64,000 nt of DNA from Macrostomum hystrix (lineage: Eukaryota; Platyhelminthes; Macrostomidae): assembly GCA_950097015.1 (NCBI GenBank), contig CATNEN010000038.1, positions 21,533,001 through 21,597,000 of the forward strand, read 5' to 3'. The notes beneath the pieces were generated by a model. It was not told the DNA's origin. It ran no database searches and saw only the letters and a list, made by a program, of their open reading frames with translations. Every line of letters begins with the position of its first letter. Position 1 is the stretch's first letter. Positions 1 to 12,167 of this stretch are shown here, piece after piece. The translations under genes and the position numbers were made by a program.

Positions 1-275
1 TTTATCCTCTAATCATAGCTCTTTATCCTCTAATCATAGCTCTTTATCCTCTAATCATAGCTCTTTATCCTCTAATCATAGCTCTTTATCCTCTAATCAT
101 AACTCTTTATCCTCTAATCATAGCTCTTTATCCTCTAATCATAACTCTTTATCCTCTAATCATAGCTCTTTATCCTCTAATCATAGCTCTTTATCCTCTA
201 ATCATAGCTCTTTATCCTAATAATATCTCCTTTATCCTCTAATCATAGCTCCTTTATCCTCTAATCATAGCTCCT
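1..275. repeat. 21-bp minisatellite in ABCA intron
   Basis: Tandem 21-bp units containing CCTCTAATCATAGCTC, about 12 copies, decaying after position 215 into CTAATC-rich sequence up to about 480. It lies upstream of the first visible ABCA exon, so it is probably intronic. Confidence 0.9.
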
Positions 276-735
276 TTATCCCCTAATCAATGATTCGTAA
301 TCCCTAATCTCATATCATAATTTATACCCAAATCACAAATGATAATTTATCCTTAAATCACAGATCTTAAAATCCTTAAATCAAGGATCATTTATCCTCG
401 AATCGTAGCTCGTATATTCTTTATCCCTAAATCACAGGTCATAAATCTTCAAGTCCCAAATCCTTATATTCAAATCCCAGGTCTACCCAGTCCAAGTTCT
501 TTCTCCTTGTTCAAGAAACCAAAACCTCGTATTCCATCCCCCTGGGGAAAGACAACGGGGCTAGTTCAAACACTACTTCACGATAGCTTACAAACCGAAT
601 GACCGATTTTCGTGAAATTCCACTTAGACTAAATTAATAAAAGTGGATTAAAGTGGAATCAATTACAATCAATTAACTTATACTTAGAAAGCAAAGTAAT
701 AAATGGCATTTCTTCGCAAATCGAAATGCTCACAG

Positions 736-3700
736 GGCGCGGACTGTCGGAGCCACGCCAATCAGTTGTGCGAGCTGCTCAACGCGTGCGTCGCCCAGGG
801 CGTCGTCAACTCGCCGGCTTCCTCGGCAGCTTCGTCAATCGTCAGCGGCCAGTCGACAACCGCCCGTCTAGAATGGCAGAAGCGAGGCAACGAGTTATAC
901 TTTCGAATTCCCCACTCAGTGGCGCAGCGCTGCATGACTGAGGTGTTGAAGTGCATCGAGATTGAAAAGTCTCGCTACCAGATACTTCGCTTCCAAATCT
1001 CTCCGCCCACTATGGAGGACATCTTCTTCCTCATCACCGGCAGTCAGGGCGACGAGGCCGACGAAGATGGTCTGGCTCTGCAGAACTCAGAAAATTTGAG
1101 CACAATTAGTCAGCGTGTTAGCGACTTGTCGTTTATTAGAACCGATCTCGCGGACGACCCGGGTCTGCCCAGCTCTTTGCCGGGCCATTTCACCGGATAC
1201 GAACTCTCGGACTCTGGCGCTGCTAGCGTAGTCGCCGGCGCTTCTACTGACAATATCGACTTTCTTGACGGTCGCGGCTTTGGCAGTTTGCAGGGCAGCC
1301 AGTTGAATTTGGTGCCAGATCAGTCGATCCTTGGCTGCAGCACTGGCAGGCCAAAAGTGTCCACACTGGTTCTACTGTTCTGTCAGGTGAGACTGACTCT
1401 ACCTACTGAGCCTGTTTTAGAACCTGTTAGATAGTAAATATCCCACCTGTTAGATAGTCAACATCCTACCTGTTAGATAGCTAAGATCTCGCCTGTTAGA
1501 TAGTCAATATCCCACCGATAGTCAATATCCCACCTGTTAGACAGTCAATATTCCACCTGTTAGATAGTCAATATCCCACCTGTTAGAGATTCAAGATCTC
1601 ACCTGTTAGGCAAATAGATCTCACCTGTTAGACACATTGATCTCACCTGTTAGGCACATAGCTCTCACCTGTTAGGCAAATAGATCTCAACTGTTAGTCA
1701 ACCAGATCCCACCTTTGAACCTGTAGCAAAATATCCTATTCATCCCAATTCTCAAGGCAGAGGCTATTATGCTGAAGCGCCTCCGGTACATGACGCGAAC
1801 TCCGAGCTGCTTGCTAACGAACATCTTCCTGCCCTTCCTATTCCTCGCCGTCGCCGTGGCTCTGATTAAACTGAGGCCGAGTTGGCGCAATTCGCCCCCA
1901 GTAGAAATTCATCCCTGGCACCTGAAGCAGGGATATCCTGATCAGTCGAATACTATGCACTTCTTCTTTGACCATCCTGATCATCTTAGCGGATCTGCTG
2001 TGCAACCACCGGCCGCTAATCTCTATGCGGAACAGCTGAATCGTGGATTACAGGTAAATTAGAATGTCTGTTTTAGCCCGTTTTAGCCTGTTTTAGCCTG
2101 TTCTAGGCTGTTTTAGTCTGTTTTAGTCTGTTTTAGCCTGTTTTAGCCTGCTCTAGGCTGTTTTAGTCTGTTTTAGTCTGTTTAACCAGTTATTGCCTGT
2201 TTTAGTCAGTTTTAGTCTGTTTTAGCCTGTTTTAGCCTGTTTTAGCCTGTTTTAGCCTGTTTTAGTCAGTTTTAGCGTGTCTGTATCTGCATCGGCATAA
2301 GCCTCTATGCCCATCAATCCAGGCCTGCCGCTGTATGAATTCGTCTGTCTACAGCATGCCGAGCTATCAGTGCCACCAGCACTTAATGGAACTCAATGAC
2401 ACGGATAGGCTAGACCAGTCCTGCAACGCCTGCAGCTTCTATTGCCAGCCTGTGAGCACTGAGCATTTCACCTCTGATCTCCTATTCCATCTAATCTCCC
2501 ATTGTTTTTAATCTCCCTCTATTCCCTAATCCCTAACCCTAATTCCTAATCCCTCTAATTAATCTAATCTCACATTCCCTCTAATCTCCCACTCCCTCTA
2601 ATTCCTAATCACCATCCCTAATCCCTAATCCCTCTAATCCTAATATAATCTCAAATTTCTCTTTTATCTCCCATTCCCTCTAATCCCCAATCCATAATCG
2701 CTATAATCACTAATCTAGTCCTCCATTCTTTCTCTAATATCCCAATACGCCTGTAATCCCCATTGAAAACCACTCGCAGCTGGACTTCCCGCATCAGACT
2801 AGACGCATAGCAGTGGCGGACATTCTACACAAGCTTCCAAGAAATGGCAGCCGCCAGTTCAACATCTCTAATTGGCTAATCCAGACTAGCAACGACTATC
2901 TGTTGAATAGATTCGGCGGAGCCTCATTCAGCGAAGTCAATCCATTGACGGACGCTCTGGCTAGAGCTCGAGACGCGCTGAACCTGTCTGTCAGTCAGTT
3001 GCACAATGCCACTTTGCGCGAATCGCTGCAGTCCATCGCCAACCTCAGCGACATTGTCCAGTTCATGGAAGCATTCTATGGCCGACGTTGGAGCTCAAAG
3101 GTCTGGTTTGACAACACCGGCTACATTGCCGCCCCGGCCTATTTGAATGTGTTCAACAATGCCAGACTGCGCGCTCTGATGCCGGCTGCAGGTCCGTCAG
3201 CGTTCCAGCAGCTGCCGCGGTCTGGCATTGCCGCTTTTCTCGAATCACTGCCGCCAGACGGTCAGGGACTCCGTCTTGATTTCGAGTGAGTTTTTTACTT
3301 ACCTACTTATAGTAGATGGACTAGCAGTCTAATAGACTTTTTGATAGATCTATATTGCGCAGCGCATCAAAAGACAATGTACAGCTGTTCAGTCCATGGA
3401 CTGGTGGGTAGGTTGAGCGGGCTGTGAATTAATTTCAAACCCCCAGCCAGTGAGGTGTCAATTCTGCCCATTTCGCTGACTCCTGAGCACACACGCTCAC
3501 AGATACTGTACGCAGGCACACACTCACACAGGTGTGTACATCTGCCCTGACTTTCTCATCGTCAGGCAGTGTACACTCTCACTGTGCCTTGGAGGTTTGC
3601 CCTCAAGGGCGTGAATTGCACGACAAGCCCCCATGAAAGCTCAGATAAAAATTATATTTTACAATTTTATTTCTTACGTAAAACTTGTTAAATTTACTGA

Positions 3701-6700
3701 ATTTTTTATCTATGAAATTCCAACTACCCTACTCATAGTAAAATCCGTTGAAGCAAATGCATAATAAGCAGCCCATTGCAGCAACTACGGCTATCTAATG
3801 GCATTGGTTGGCGTTCTCATCGCCTTGTCACTGTCGGCGTTTCCCTGCTCATCGATTTGTCTCCTAGTTGAAGAGAGGTCTTCTGGCGCACTGCACCTGC
3901 AGAAACTTTTCACCATTCCGCTGTGGCTGTACTGGCTGGTGAATTTCTTCTTTGATATGGTAATGATGTTATTTTATTAAATTAATATGCTCTTAAAATT
4001 TACTTTCAGATTTCAGAAATGGCCTGCAAAAATGCTTTCCGAATTGACTTAAGAATCAAATAATATTCATGAGAGAAAATTATTTTATTTTACCCGAAAA
4101 AACATTTTTTGTAATCCTTAACGTTCTCTCAGTTAATCTACGCGTGCATAGCAACAGTTGTCACGGTGACGCTTTACCTGTTGGGCGGCGAGTCGTTTCA
4201 AAACACCCAGGACGTCATGGCAGTTGCTGTCGTCTGCTGGAGCTACGGGTGAGTGCGGATTTTAAGCTGCTAATCCTCTTGGGTGGGATTTTGATGCCGC
4301 TAATCCCCTTGGGTGGGATTTCGATGCCGCTAATCCCCTTGCGTGGGATTTTGATGCCGCTAATCCTCTTGAGTAGGATTTTGATTCCGCTAATCCTCCT
4401 GAGTGGGATTTTGATGCCGCTAATCCTCTTGAGTGGGATTTTGATGCCTCTAATCTTCTTGAGTGGGATTTTGATGTGCTAATCCTCCTGAGTGGGATTT
4501 TGATGCCGCTAATCCTCTTGAGTTGGATTTTGATGCCGCTAATCCCCTTGGGTGGGATTTCGATGCCGCTAATCCCCTTGCGTGGGATTTTGATGCCGCT
4601 AATCCTCTTGAGTAGGATTTTGATGCCGCTAATCCTCCTGAGTGGGATTTTGATGCCTCTAATCTTCTTGAGTGGGATTTTGATGTGCTAATCCTCCTGA
4701 GTGGGATTTTGATGCCGCTAATCCTCTTGTGTAGGATTTTGATGCCGCTAATCCTCCTGAGTGGGATTTTGATGCCGCTAATCCTCTTGAGTAGGATTTT
4801 GATGCCTCTAATCTTCTTGAGTGGGATTTTGATGTGCTAATCCTCCTGAGTGGGATTTTGATGCCGCTAATCCTCCTGAGTTGGATTTTAAAGCTTAAAA
4901 TCCTCCTGATTGGGATTTTTAAGCTTTTAATCTTCCTGATTTTCAGGGCGCCTATCTTTTTAGCTGGGTTTTAATTCCTTTAATACGATTCTTATAAGTT
5001 TCTAATCGTTAAAATGCCAATCACCACCACTTTCAGACTGGCTGCACTGCCCATGAACTACCTATTGTCATTGTTCTTTGCAGAGCAAAGCAGGGCCTAT
5101 ATCAGCCTGTTCGCAATGAACCTGCTGTTGAGCATATTAACCTGTCAACTCTACTCAATAGTTTACGTACTACAGCAATACAATCCGCAGCTGCAGAAAA
5201 TGCTTCCAACTCTTCAGTGGGCACTGTTGATCGCTATTCCACAGTTCGGCATAGCGGAGAGCATCTATCGTGTCCAGACTAATTATTTCCTAGGCAAAGT
5301 ATTGGAACAATGGTACGGTCTAACAGGTGTATACAAGAATCTATTAACCTACGAAGGCCTATTAAAGAATGCCATCTGCTTCGCCGGGCATAGCCTGGTG
5401 TTCTGGCTACTAATTGTCATTATCGAAACTTTAGTCTACAGCGTTGGAGCTGTCAGCAAGTCGTCAGCCTCAGCGTCAGCTGACCCAATTCCAACTGCAA
5501 GTCGGCCTAATATTGAAGTGAACAAAGTTAGCAAACGATACAACACTAAATCAGACTGCCGGCTTGCTAGATCCTCCAGTTCTCGTCTAGCAGTTGACAA
5601 TGTCTCATTCAGTGTCTCCTCTGGCGAAGTACTGGGCCTACTAGGCAGCAATGGCGCTGGCAAAAGCAGCATCTTCCGTATGCTGACTCGAGGAGAATCG
5701 ATCACCTCTGGTAGTATCCGGGTGTCCGGCCAGCTCAACAACAGCTTCGACTGCTTCGCCGACGCTGGCTATTGTTCTCAGAGTAATGTACTTTGGAAGA
5801 CAATGACACCGATGGATCATCTAGCTTTCTACGCCAGGTGCAAAGGATTTAGAGGACAACAGCTCAAAGCCGAGGTAAATGATCAGTTTTAACTATTCTA
5901 TAAATCATTATCTGTCATCTGTTCCGTTAAAATTCGAGTTACGTTACTTTAATAATATTGAAAATTGGTTCCGTTAAAAAGCGAGTTACGTTACTTTAAT
6001 AAATATTGAAAATTGGTTCCGTTAAAAAGCGAGTTACGTTACTTTAATAAATATTGAAAACTGGTTCCGTTAAAAAGCGAGTTACGTTACTTTAATAAAT
6101 ATTGAAAACTGGTTCCGTTAAAAAGCGAGTTACGTTACTTTAATAAATATTGAAAACTGGTTCCGTTAAAAAGCGAGTTACGTTACTTTAATAAATATTG
6201 AAAACTGGTTCCGTTAAAAAGCGAGTTACGTTACTTTAATAAATATTGAAAACTGGTTCCGTTAAAAAGCGAGTTACGTTACTTTAATAAATGTTGAAAA
6301 TTGGTTCCGTTAAAATGCGAGTTACGTTACTTTAAAAAATATTGAAAACTGGTTCCGTAAAAAAGCGAGTTACGTTACTTTAATAAATATTGAAAACTGG
6401 TTCCGTTAAGAAGCGAGTTACGTTACTTTAATAAATATTGAAAACTGGTTCCGTTAAAAGCGAGTTACGTTACTTAAAAAAATATTGAAAACTGGTTCCG
6501 TAAAAAAGCGAGTTACGTTACTTTAATAAAATTTGAAAATTGGATCCGTTAAAAATGGTTCAGTTTAAAAATTAAAATTCAGTTCGAAAAAAATTGTGTC
6601 CGTTCAGCCAGAAAATATGCTTCAAAAATAACTGTTTAAAATCTAGATCTTGGCCAATTTCCATCGAAAAAATATATTTTTTAAAACAAGTTCTAGTGAA

Positions 6701-9208
6701 AATTGGTAAAAAATCACTAAAATTTGGTTCGGTTACAAAAATCCGTTAAAAAGAGGTTCCGTTAAATATTTTGTTCCGCTAAAAATAGGTTTCATTGGAA
6801 TTCCGTTGACAGGTTCCGTTAAATAGGTTAGGTTTGTTTAATCCTGGTTCCTTTTAAACCGATCGTTTCGTTAGTACCAGGTTTCATTAAAAAATTAAAT
6901 TTTAATAAATGCATTTATTAAATTTAAATAAACAATTTTTTTCATAAATAAATTTGATTTAAATTATATCTAAAAAACGCTAAAAGTAGGTTACATTAGA
7001 ATAGAGTTGCGTTAATAACACAAGTTTAAAACTATTTCCTGTAAAAAAATATTCCGTTACAATTCCGTTCCGTTAATTATGTTTCGTTAGAAACTAGTTC
7101 ACGTTAAAAACAGATCAACTACTTAACTACTCATTCCGTAGGTTGCATCTCTGGTCAGTCGCCTTGGCCTATCCGAGAACGCCGCCAAGTCCAGCGGCCA
7201 TCTCTCCGGCGGCAACAAGCGCCGATTATGCGTCGCCATAGCCTTCATCGGCTCGCCGGACGTTGTACTACTAGACGAACCAACCGCCGGCGTTGACGTT
7301 GTCGCTCGCCGAAGAATCTGGCAGTGCATCCAACGGGCCAGACGCATGCAGCAGAGCATACTGCTCACCTCGCACTCTATGGAAGAATGTGAATTGCTAT
7401 GCAATCGAATTCTAATTATGAAATCTGGCCGCCTGCTGGCTCAGGGCAGTGTGGACGAATTGGTTCGACAATTCTGCCAGGGCTACGTGCTGCGGCTATC
7501 TCTGCAGGTGAGATTGTTTGTTAGCCAAGTGGTTAGAGTGGCGTACTATAAGTGACCGACTATAAGTTCGGGAGTTCGATTCCCAACTCCACTGAAACAA
7601 TATGTGTCCTTCAGCAAGACACTTAACTCTGCATTGCTTCAGTTCACCCAGCTGTTGAATGGGTACCAGCGTTAGCTGGGGTAATTGAGGGTGGGTGTGG
7701 CGTGTGGCGTCCCCCCAGTCCATGGACTGAAAAGCCGTACGCAGCCTTCAGATGCGACTGTGCTATCGGTTGCACATCTGGCTCCATTGGGGCAGGTGTA
7801 CATAATCAGTTATTGATATATTATGTACATCTACCTTGTACATAATATTGATATCTACCTGTTCGACTTGATATCAACCTGTTAGACTTGATATCTACCT
7901 GTTAGACTTGATATCTACCTGTTAGACTTGATATCTACCTGTTAGACTTGATATCTACCTGTTAGACTTAATATCTACCTGTTAGACTTGATATCTGCCT
8001 GTTAGACTTGATATTTACCTGCTAGACTTGATATCTACCTGTTAGACTTGATATCTACCTGTTAGACTTGATATCTACCTGTTAGACTTGATATCTACCT
8101 GTTAGACTTAATATCTACCTGTTAGACTTAATATCTACCTGCTAGACTTGATATCTACCTGTTAGACACGATATCTACCTGTTAGACTTGATATCTACCT
8201 GCTAGACTTGATATCTACCTGTTAGACTTGATATCTACCTGTTAGACTTAATATCTACCTGTTAGACTTAATATCTACCTGCTAGACTTGATATCTACCT
8301 GTTCGACTTGATATCAACCTGTTAGACTTGATATCTACCTGTTAGACTTGATATCTACCTGTTAGACTTGATATCTACCTGTTAGACTTGATATCTACCT
8401 GTTAGACTTGATATCTACCTGTTAGACTTAATATCTACCTGTTAGACTCGATATCTACCTGTTAGACTTGATATCTACCTGTTAGACTTGATATCTACCT
8501 GTTAGACTTGATATCTACTTGTTAGACTTGATATCTACCTGTTAGACTTGATATCTACCTGTTAGACTTGATATCCAACTGTTAGACTTGATATCTTCCT
8601 GTTAGACTTGATATCTTCCTGTTAGACTTGAAGATTTTTTTTGGAGATAGTAATGGGGGATTATTTGAAATACCGCGTTGTCTTTCTACTGCTAAACCGA
8701 GTGTTCATGCTTCCTGTTTGTACACTGATTTCAAAGCATAATAAATCAATTTCGAATCAATCAATCTGATTTGGCACAGGCTGACAAGGCGGCCAACCTG
8801 TCTGAAAAAATAGTACGCCATCTGGCTGACAACCTCCGGTTGGACGGCAGTTGCGTATTCAAAACCGACGAACGTGATGACACTAAGGAGTTGCACATCC
8901 TATTGAAATCAGCCGAAGGTGGCACCGCGGCCTCGCCGTTTGTTAAAGTCTACGATGCCCTTCGCCAACAGCAGTGCCAACTCGCCGAGGACGGGTTTCT
9001 CAGCTTCGCCCTGGTGCATCCGAGTGTGGAGGAAGTCTTTCACCGGGTCATCAGCCTGGCCGATCGAGAAGACGCAACGGCGGGCGACGCTGTTGCTCAA
9101 GCGGCGGTGGCGTCGACAGCTTCAGCAGCTTCAGCAAAGGAAGCCGCGACGGCGAGTGACAAAGATCGGCCAACGTTTCAGGAGGATCCGAACGAAATCT
9201 TCGTTTGA
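736..9208 (+). CDS. ABCA-family ABC transporter, C-terminal half (9 exons, 5' end outside window)
   Basis: Full-length ABCA proteins are membrane lipid exporters with two TMD-NBD halves. The exons are 736-1386, 1757-2053, 2323-2451, 2780-3285, 3782-3959, 4133-4248, 5037-5874, 7142-7507 and 8780-9208. All are GT-AG and phase-consistent, giving 3,510 nt and 1,169 residues to a TGA. Exon 1 is the regulatory tail after NBD1 (SPPTMEDIFFLIT) plus a linker. Exon 2 opens TMD2 (LLTNIFLPFLFLAVAVAL). Exons 3-4 encode the extracellular loop with cysteines and the family-typical VWFDNTGYIAAPAYLNVFNN. Exons 5-7 carry the helices and then NBD2 with Walker A GSNGAGKSS. Exon 8 has signature LSGGNKRRL, Walker B VVLLDEPTAGVD and the H-loop TSHSMEECE. 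Exon 9 ends with HPSVEEVFHRV. An in-frame TAA at 700-702 means the ATG at 703 is not a start; acceptor CACAG at 731-735 is the better exon edge. TMD1 and NBD1 must lie upstream. The family is certain, the subfamily is not. Confidence 0.93.
1436..1700. repeat. ~23-bp minisatellite in ABCA intron 1
   Basis: Degenerate tandem units built on CACCTGTTAGATAGTCAATA. They fill most of the intron between exons ending 1386 and starting 1757. The core ACCTGTTAGA recurs in the unrelated-length array in intron 8 (7840-8630). Confidence 0.8.
2066..2280. repeat. 10-bp minisatellite in ABCA intron 2
   Basis: About 20 copies of TGTTTTAGCC with TGTTTTAGTC variants fill the intron between 2053 and 2323. The pyrimidine-rich runs lie just upstream of the acceptor. 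Confidence 0.85.
2480..2760. repeat. degenerate CTAATCCCT-type repeat in ABCA intron 3
   Basis: Pyrimidine-rich low-complexity sequence with many imperfect copies of CTAATCCCT and TCTAATCTCCC. No fixed period is visible. It fills the intron between 2451 and 2780. Confidence 0.6.
3350..3415 (-). mobile_element. fragment of SINE family 1 (3' part)
   Basis: The stretch holding AGCTGTTCAGTCCATGGACT and a GCGCAGCGCATC core matches the 3' part of the SINE at 49155-49475 in the same orientation. It lies in ABCA intron 4 next to a SINE family 2 fragment. Confidence 0.5.
3425..3640 (-). mobile_element. SINE family 2, partial copy (lacks the tRNA-like head)
   Basis: Nearly the same sequence as 20795-20985, including ATTCTGCCCATTTCGCTGAC, GTGTGTACATCTGCCCTGAC and GCACGACAAGCCCCC. 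The copy stops where the other continues into a tRNA-like head, so it is 5'-truncated on the minus strand. It sits in ABCA intron 4. Confidence 0.7.
4249..4900. repeat. 30-bp minisatellite starting at a splice donor (ABCA intron 6)
   Basis: About 21 tandem 30-bp units containing GAGTGGGATTTTGATGCC and GCTAATCCTCTT. The first, slightly longer unit includes the splice donor itself: GTGAGTGCGGATTTT followed by CTGCTAATCCTCTTG. Because 30 is divisible by three, parts of the array read open, but the exon clearly ends at 4248 by phase. Confidence 0.9.
5915..6545. repeat. 48-bp minisatellite in ABCA intron 7
   Basis: About 13 units of 48 bp containing GCGAGTTACGTTACTTTAAT and TTGAAAACTGGTTCCGTT, well conserved. 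The array degrades between 6545 and 7120 into AT-rich sequence with scattered TTCCGTTAAA. It lies between NBD2 exons ending 5874 and starting 7142. Confidence 0.9.
7515..7805 (+). mobile_element. tRNA-derived SINE, family 1
   Basis: The 5' head looks tRNA-like: A-box-like TAGCCAAGTGGTTAGAGTG and B-box-like GTTCGATTCCC (about 7573). The middle, with CAGCAAGACACTTAACTCTG and CACCCAGCTGTTGAATGGGT, resembles the conserved central domain seen in several metazoan SINEs; that is from memory and the exact family is not assigned. The tail has ATCGGTTGCACATCTGGCTC. A reverse copy lies at 49155-49475 and a truncated copy at about 56145-56270. Inserted in ABCA intron 8. Confidence 0.8.
7840..8632. repeat. 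20-bp minisatellite in ABCA intron 8
   Basis: About 39 copies of the 20-bp unit GATATCTACCTGTTAGACTT with few substitutions. The array begins directly after the SINE tail, where GATATATTATGTACATCTACC and nearby variants look like proto-units. Confidence 0.95.
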
Positions 9209-10482
9209 ATAGATAAGTAAAACAAAAACTACGAGTTTGAGCGGAAAATTTAGCTCCGAGGTGATTAGACAATTTTTGGGAGATGCAGAAAAAAGATGAA
9301 TGACGAGCTACGTCGGATATTTTGAATACCCCGCGATCGTTCAACAGCTGTCAGTCGATCATCTTGTCGCAACGTATCACGTGTTAAATGCGATGGCGAT
9401 TTAGCTGTTAGCAAAGCACTTAAATTACATTTTTGGCGGAATTATTGACATGTTGGGGTGTACATTTTTCACAGGTATTTTTGCTCACGAATAATTAAGC
9501 TACATCAACTACATTCCTTTGCGTTAAAATATAAGCATTGTGTTTTTCTACCTGGGCAAACACTATTTCAACAAGTTAAAATTGAATTAAGCATCTACAC
9601 TTTGTTTTGCCTATAAGTTAAACAATATTTTTACGTAATGTCGGTCTGCTCTGATCTTCCTAAGCTTTGTGATATTTCTTTTCACAACACTCGTGCCTAT
9701 GACTTTTCGCCTGTGAACTAAGGACCATCAGGTTCATTTTAAGCGAAAATTTAAACTCAAAAGTCCCACTTTCTATCTCGTTTTCTGTAGTTTGTAGCAT
9801 AGCAACTTTCTGCTTACATGACAATGTTTTTTGAAACTATTTTAAACGTGTTAACTAAACTTTTCAAGAGAAAATTGTAATAAAATGAAATTTGTCGAGC
9901 AGCTTCTCTCTGTGAAGTGACAATTGCGTTATACACAAGACTTCTGTCAGTTGTGTTTATGACACATCTTTCTTCCTGATAACAAATCGTTTTCCTTTAA
10001 GTGCAAACCCCCAATTTATCGCGAATAACTTGTACAGGAAAAATCAAATCAGATAAGAATGGCTTTGCTTTAAATGATTGCTCTATTGTGCCACTAAACG
10101 CTAGCTGTTATGCTCGCGTGCTTTTGACACCATTTTTAACTTACGTAACTATATACGCAATTACATCTGGCACACGTGTTTGTACCTCTCTGTTGCTTTG
10201 CTCTGTACTTTATGACTCAGTAGCACATCTCTGACTAGAAATTACAGTTCTCCCTTATGTATAACTTCCAATACTCGTGCTAAAGACGTCTATAAGTTTG
10301 TGTCAAGTATAATTAAAATATTCACTATTAAACATAACAAACATTATAGACAAACTAATTCTTTAGTTTCGTCTGCAAGACATGTGACTGTTTATTCCAG
10401 TTTCTGTTTAGTCGCAATTGAAAATGTATGAACATTTTTATGGACCTGATTCATTTCATCGTCATTACGGGAGTGCAACACT
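9209..10482. other. 3' flank of the ABCA gene, no gene seen
   Basis: AT-rich sequence after the ABCA stop. AATAAA at 9879-9884 is a possible poly(A) signal for that gene. Open frames here are short and without recognisable content. Confidence 0.4.
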
Positions 10483-10489
10483 TTGTTTA

Positions 10490-11100
10490 AGAAGGAGCTT
10501 TTCCCGCAGGATATTTTAGTGCAGGAGCTTTTCCCGCAGGATATTTTAGTGCAGGAGCTTTTCCCGCAGGATATTTTAGTGCAGGAGCTTTTCCCGCAGG
10601 ATATTTTAGTGCAGGAGCTTTTCCCGCAGGATATTTTAGTGCAGGAGCTTTTCCCGCAGGATATTTTAGTGCAGGAGCTTTTCCCGCAGGATATTTTAGT
10701 GCAGGAGCTTTTCCCGCAGGATATTTTAGTGCAGGAGCTTTTCCCGCAGGATATTTTAGTGCTGGAGCTTTTCCCGCAGGATATTTTAGTGCTGGAGCTT
10801 TTCCCGCAGGATATTTTAGTGCAGGAGCTTTTCCCGCAGGATATTTTAGTGCAGGAGCTTTTCCCGCAGGATATTTTAGTGCAGGAGCTTTTCCCGCAGG
10901 ATATTTTAGTGCAGGAGCTTTTCCTGCAGATGCTTCGCAGGAGCTTTTCCTGCAGATGCTTCGCAGGAGCTTTTCCTGCAGATGCTTCGCAGGAGCTTTT
11001 CCCGACGAGATTTTCCCGACGGGCGGTTTTTAGACCGGCTTTTCCCACAACAAGGTTTTCCCGCAGGAGCTTTTCCCACAACAAGGTTTTCCCGTAAGAG
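10490..11100. repeat. 30-bp minisatellite with a degraded 3' end
   Basis: Fourteen or so near-identical 30-bp units holding GGAGCTTTTCCCGCAGGATA and TTTTAGTGCA, then a shorter-unit variant (TTTTCCTGCAGATGCTTCGC) from 10920 to 10990, then scattered fragments. Thirty is a multiple of three, so both strands read open (10483-11097 plus, 10392-11312 minus). These are repeat artefacts. Confidence 0.92.
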
Positions 11101-11252
11101 CTTTTACCGCAGTAGCCTTTCCTGACGAGCTTGTCCTGATTTCCCACGGCGGGAAAGACTCGGCGGCAAAAAAACATCTGCGTGAAACTGTCTGTGGAAA
11201 AAAGTTTCATATACTCGTTTTTACGAACAGAATGAGCTCCCAAAGGTGCAAT

Positions 11253-11345
11253 CAGGGTTAGGCGCGTTACCAAAAAAGTAACGGTGATGGCGGTACCGAT
11301 CGATACTGACAATTTGGTAACGGAAAATGGTTAACGAAAGATTGC
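11253..11345. mobile_element. possible hAT-type transposon terminus
   Basis: CAGGGTTAGGCGCGTTACC followed by AAAAAGTAACGG resembles the CAGGGTTGGG...GTTAC termini common in hAT elements. No matching opposite terminus or 8-bp target duplication was found by eye, so this is tentative. Confidence 0.3.
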
Positions 11346-12167
11346 CTAAAACATATTAATGGTCGTTACTTTTATTCGTTACTTTTTGCGATTTGTCCGT
11401 TTATGTTCCAGTTAGAAATAAATTCATAGAGAAAGTTGCAGGCACTGTTCGAAATTTCGAAAGCCTAACAGCTGATGACAAAATTGTGCGTTTAATCACA
11501 CAGGAAAGCACAGAATTGACAGAAATCTTTGTGGACTTCATAGACAGGATACTTAAAGCTAAAAAAAGCCACTGCCCTGAGGCCCATAGTTAGAATGCTT
11601 GATTATAGCTTCAGTTTTAGCTTTCTTATATTCCTTCGCTCATTTTCACTCGAAGTAAACTCGTGGCAGGCAAACGAATGCAAGATAGACACGTTTAGCC
11701 GTAGTACGAGCTATCTAACTTGGCCAGCATTGCTGACCATGATCGGCAGGAAAGGCGCCGCTTCTCTGAAACTTTTATCGCCCATAGACAGCACGAAATT
11801 TCTCGGCAGATCGGGCTTTTAATCTATGGTCAGCTCTGCTGACCATCCGGCAGCTTGGGGTCCCCTCCGCGCCATTCTTCGTCTCGGCTATGCCTCCCCC
11901 ATGTGACCCAAAATCGCTCGCAGTTTTTAATGAATTGATTCTGTCTTCTATGGTACATCCTGACACCGCTGCCACGTCATACTGCTGACAGCCACGCACC
12001 AATTTGAACGCAGAAAGAACCAAAAAGGATTGAAAAAGCTATGCTGCTATATTATCTAGCATTCATTCATTCAAATAGGATGCCATAGTGAATCCGCTAT
12101 AATTTCTGGGTTGATTTCAGCAGCACAAATTTCTACTGATTTTGAAACTCTCAAACTGGCCAAGGCC

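Noticed and set aside
703-735. ATG at 703 as the ABCA start
   Set aside because: The protein begins in the middle of the family architecture (after NBD1), there is an in-frame stop just upstream, and a good acceptor ends at 735.
10392-11312. 306-residue minus-strand frame and 204-residue plus-strand frame over the same DNA
   Set aside because: Both arise from a 30-bp repeat whose length is a multiple of three; no recognisable domain.
11393-11593. 66-residue frame (FESLTADDKIVRLITQE...)
   Set aside because: It slightly resembles the C-terminal tail of some transposon ORFs and has a possible acceptor before it, but there is no flanking domain to support a call.
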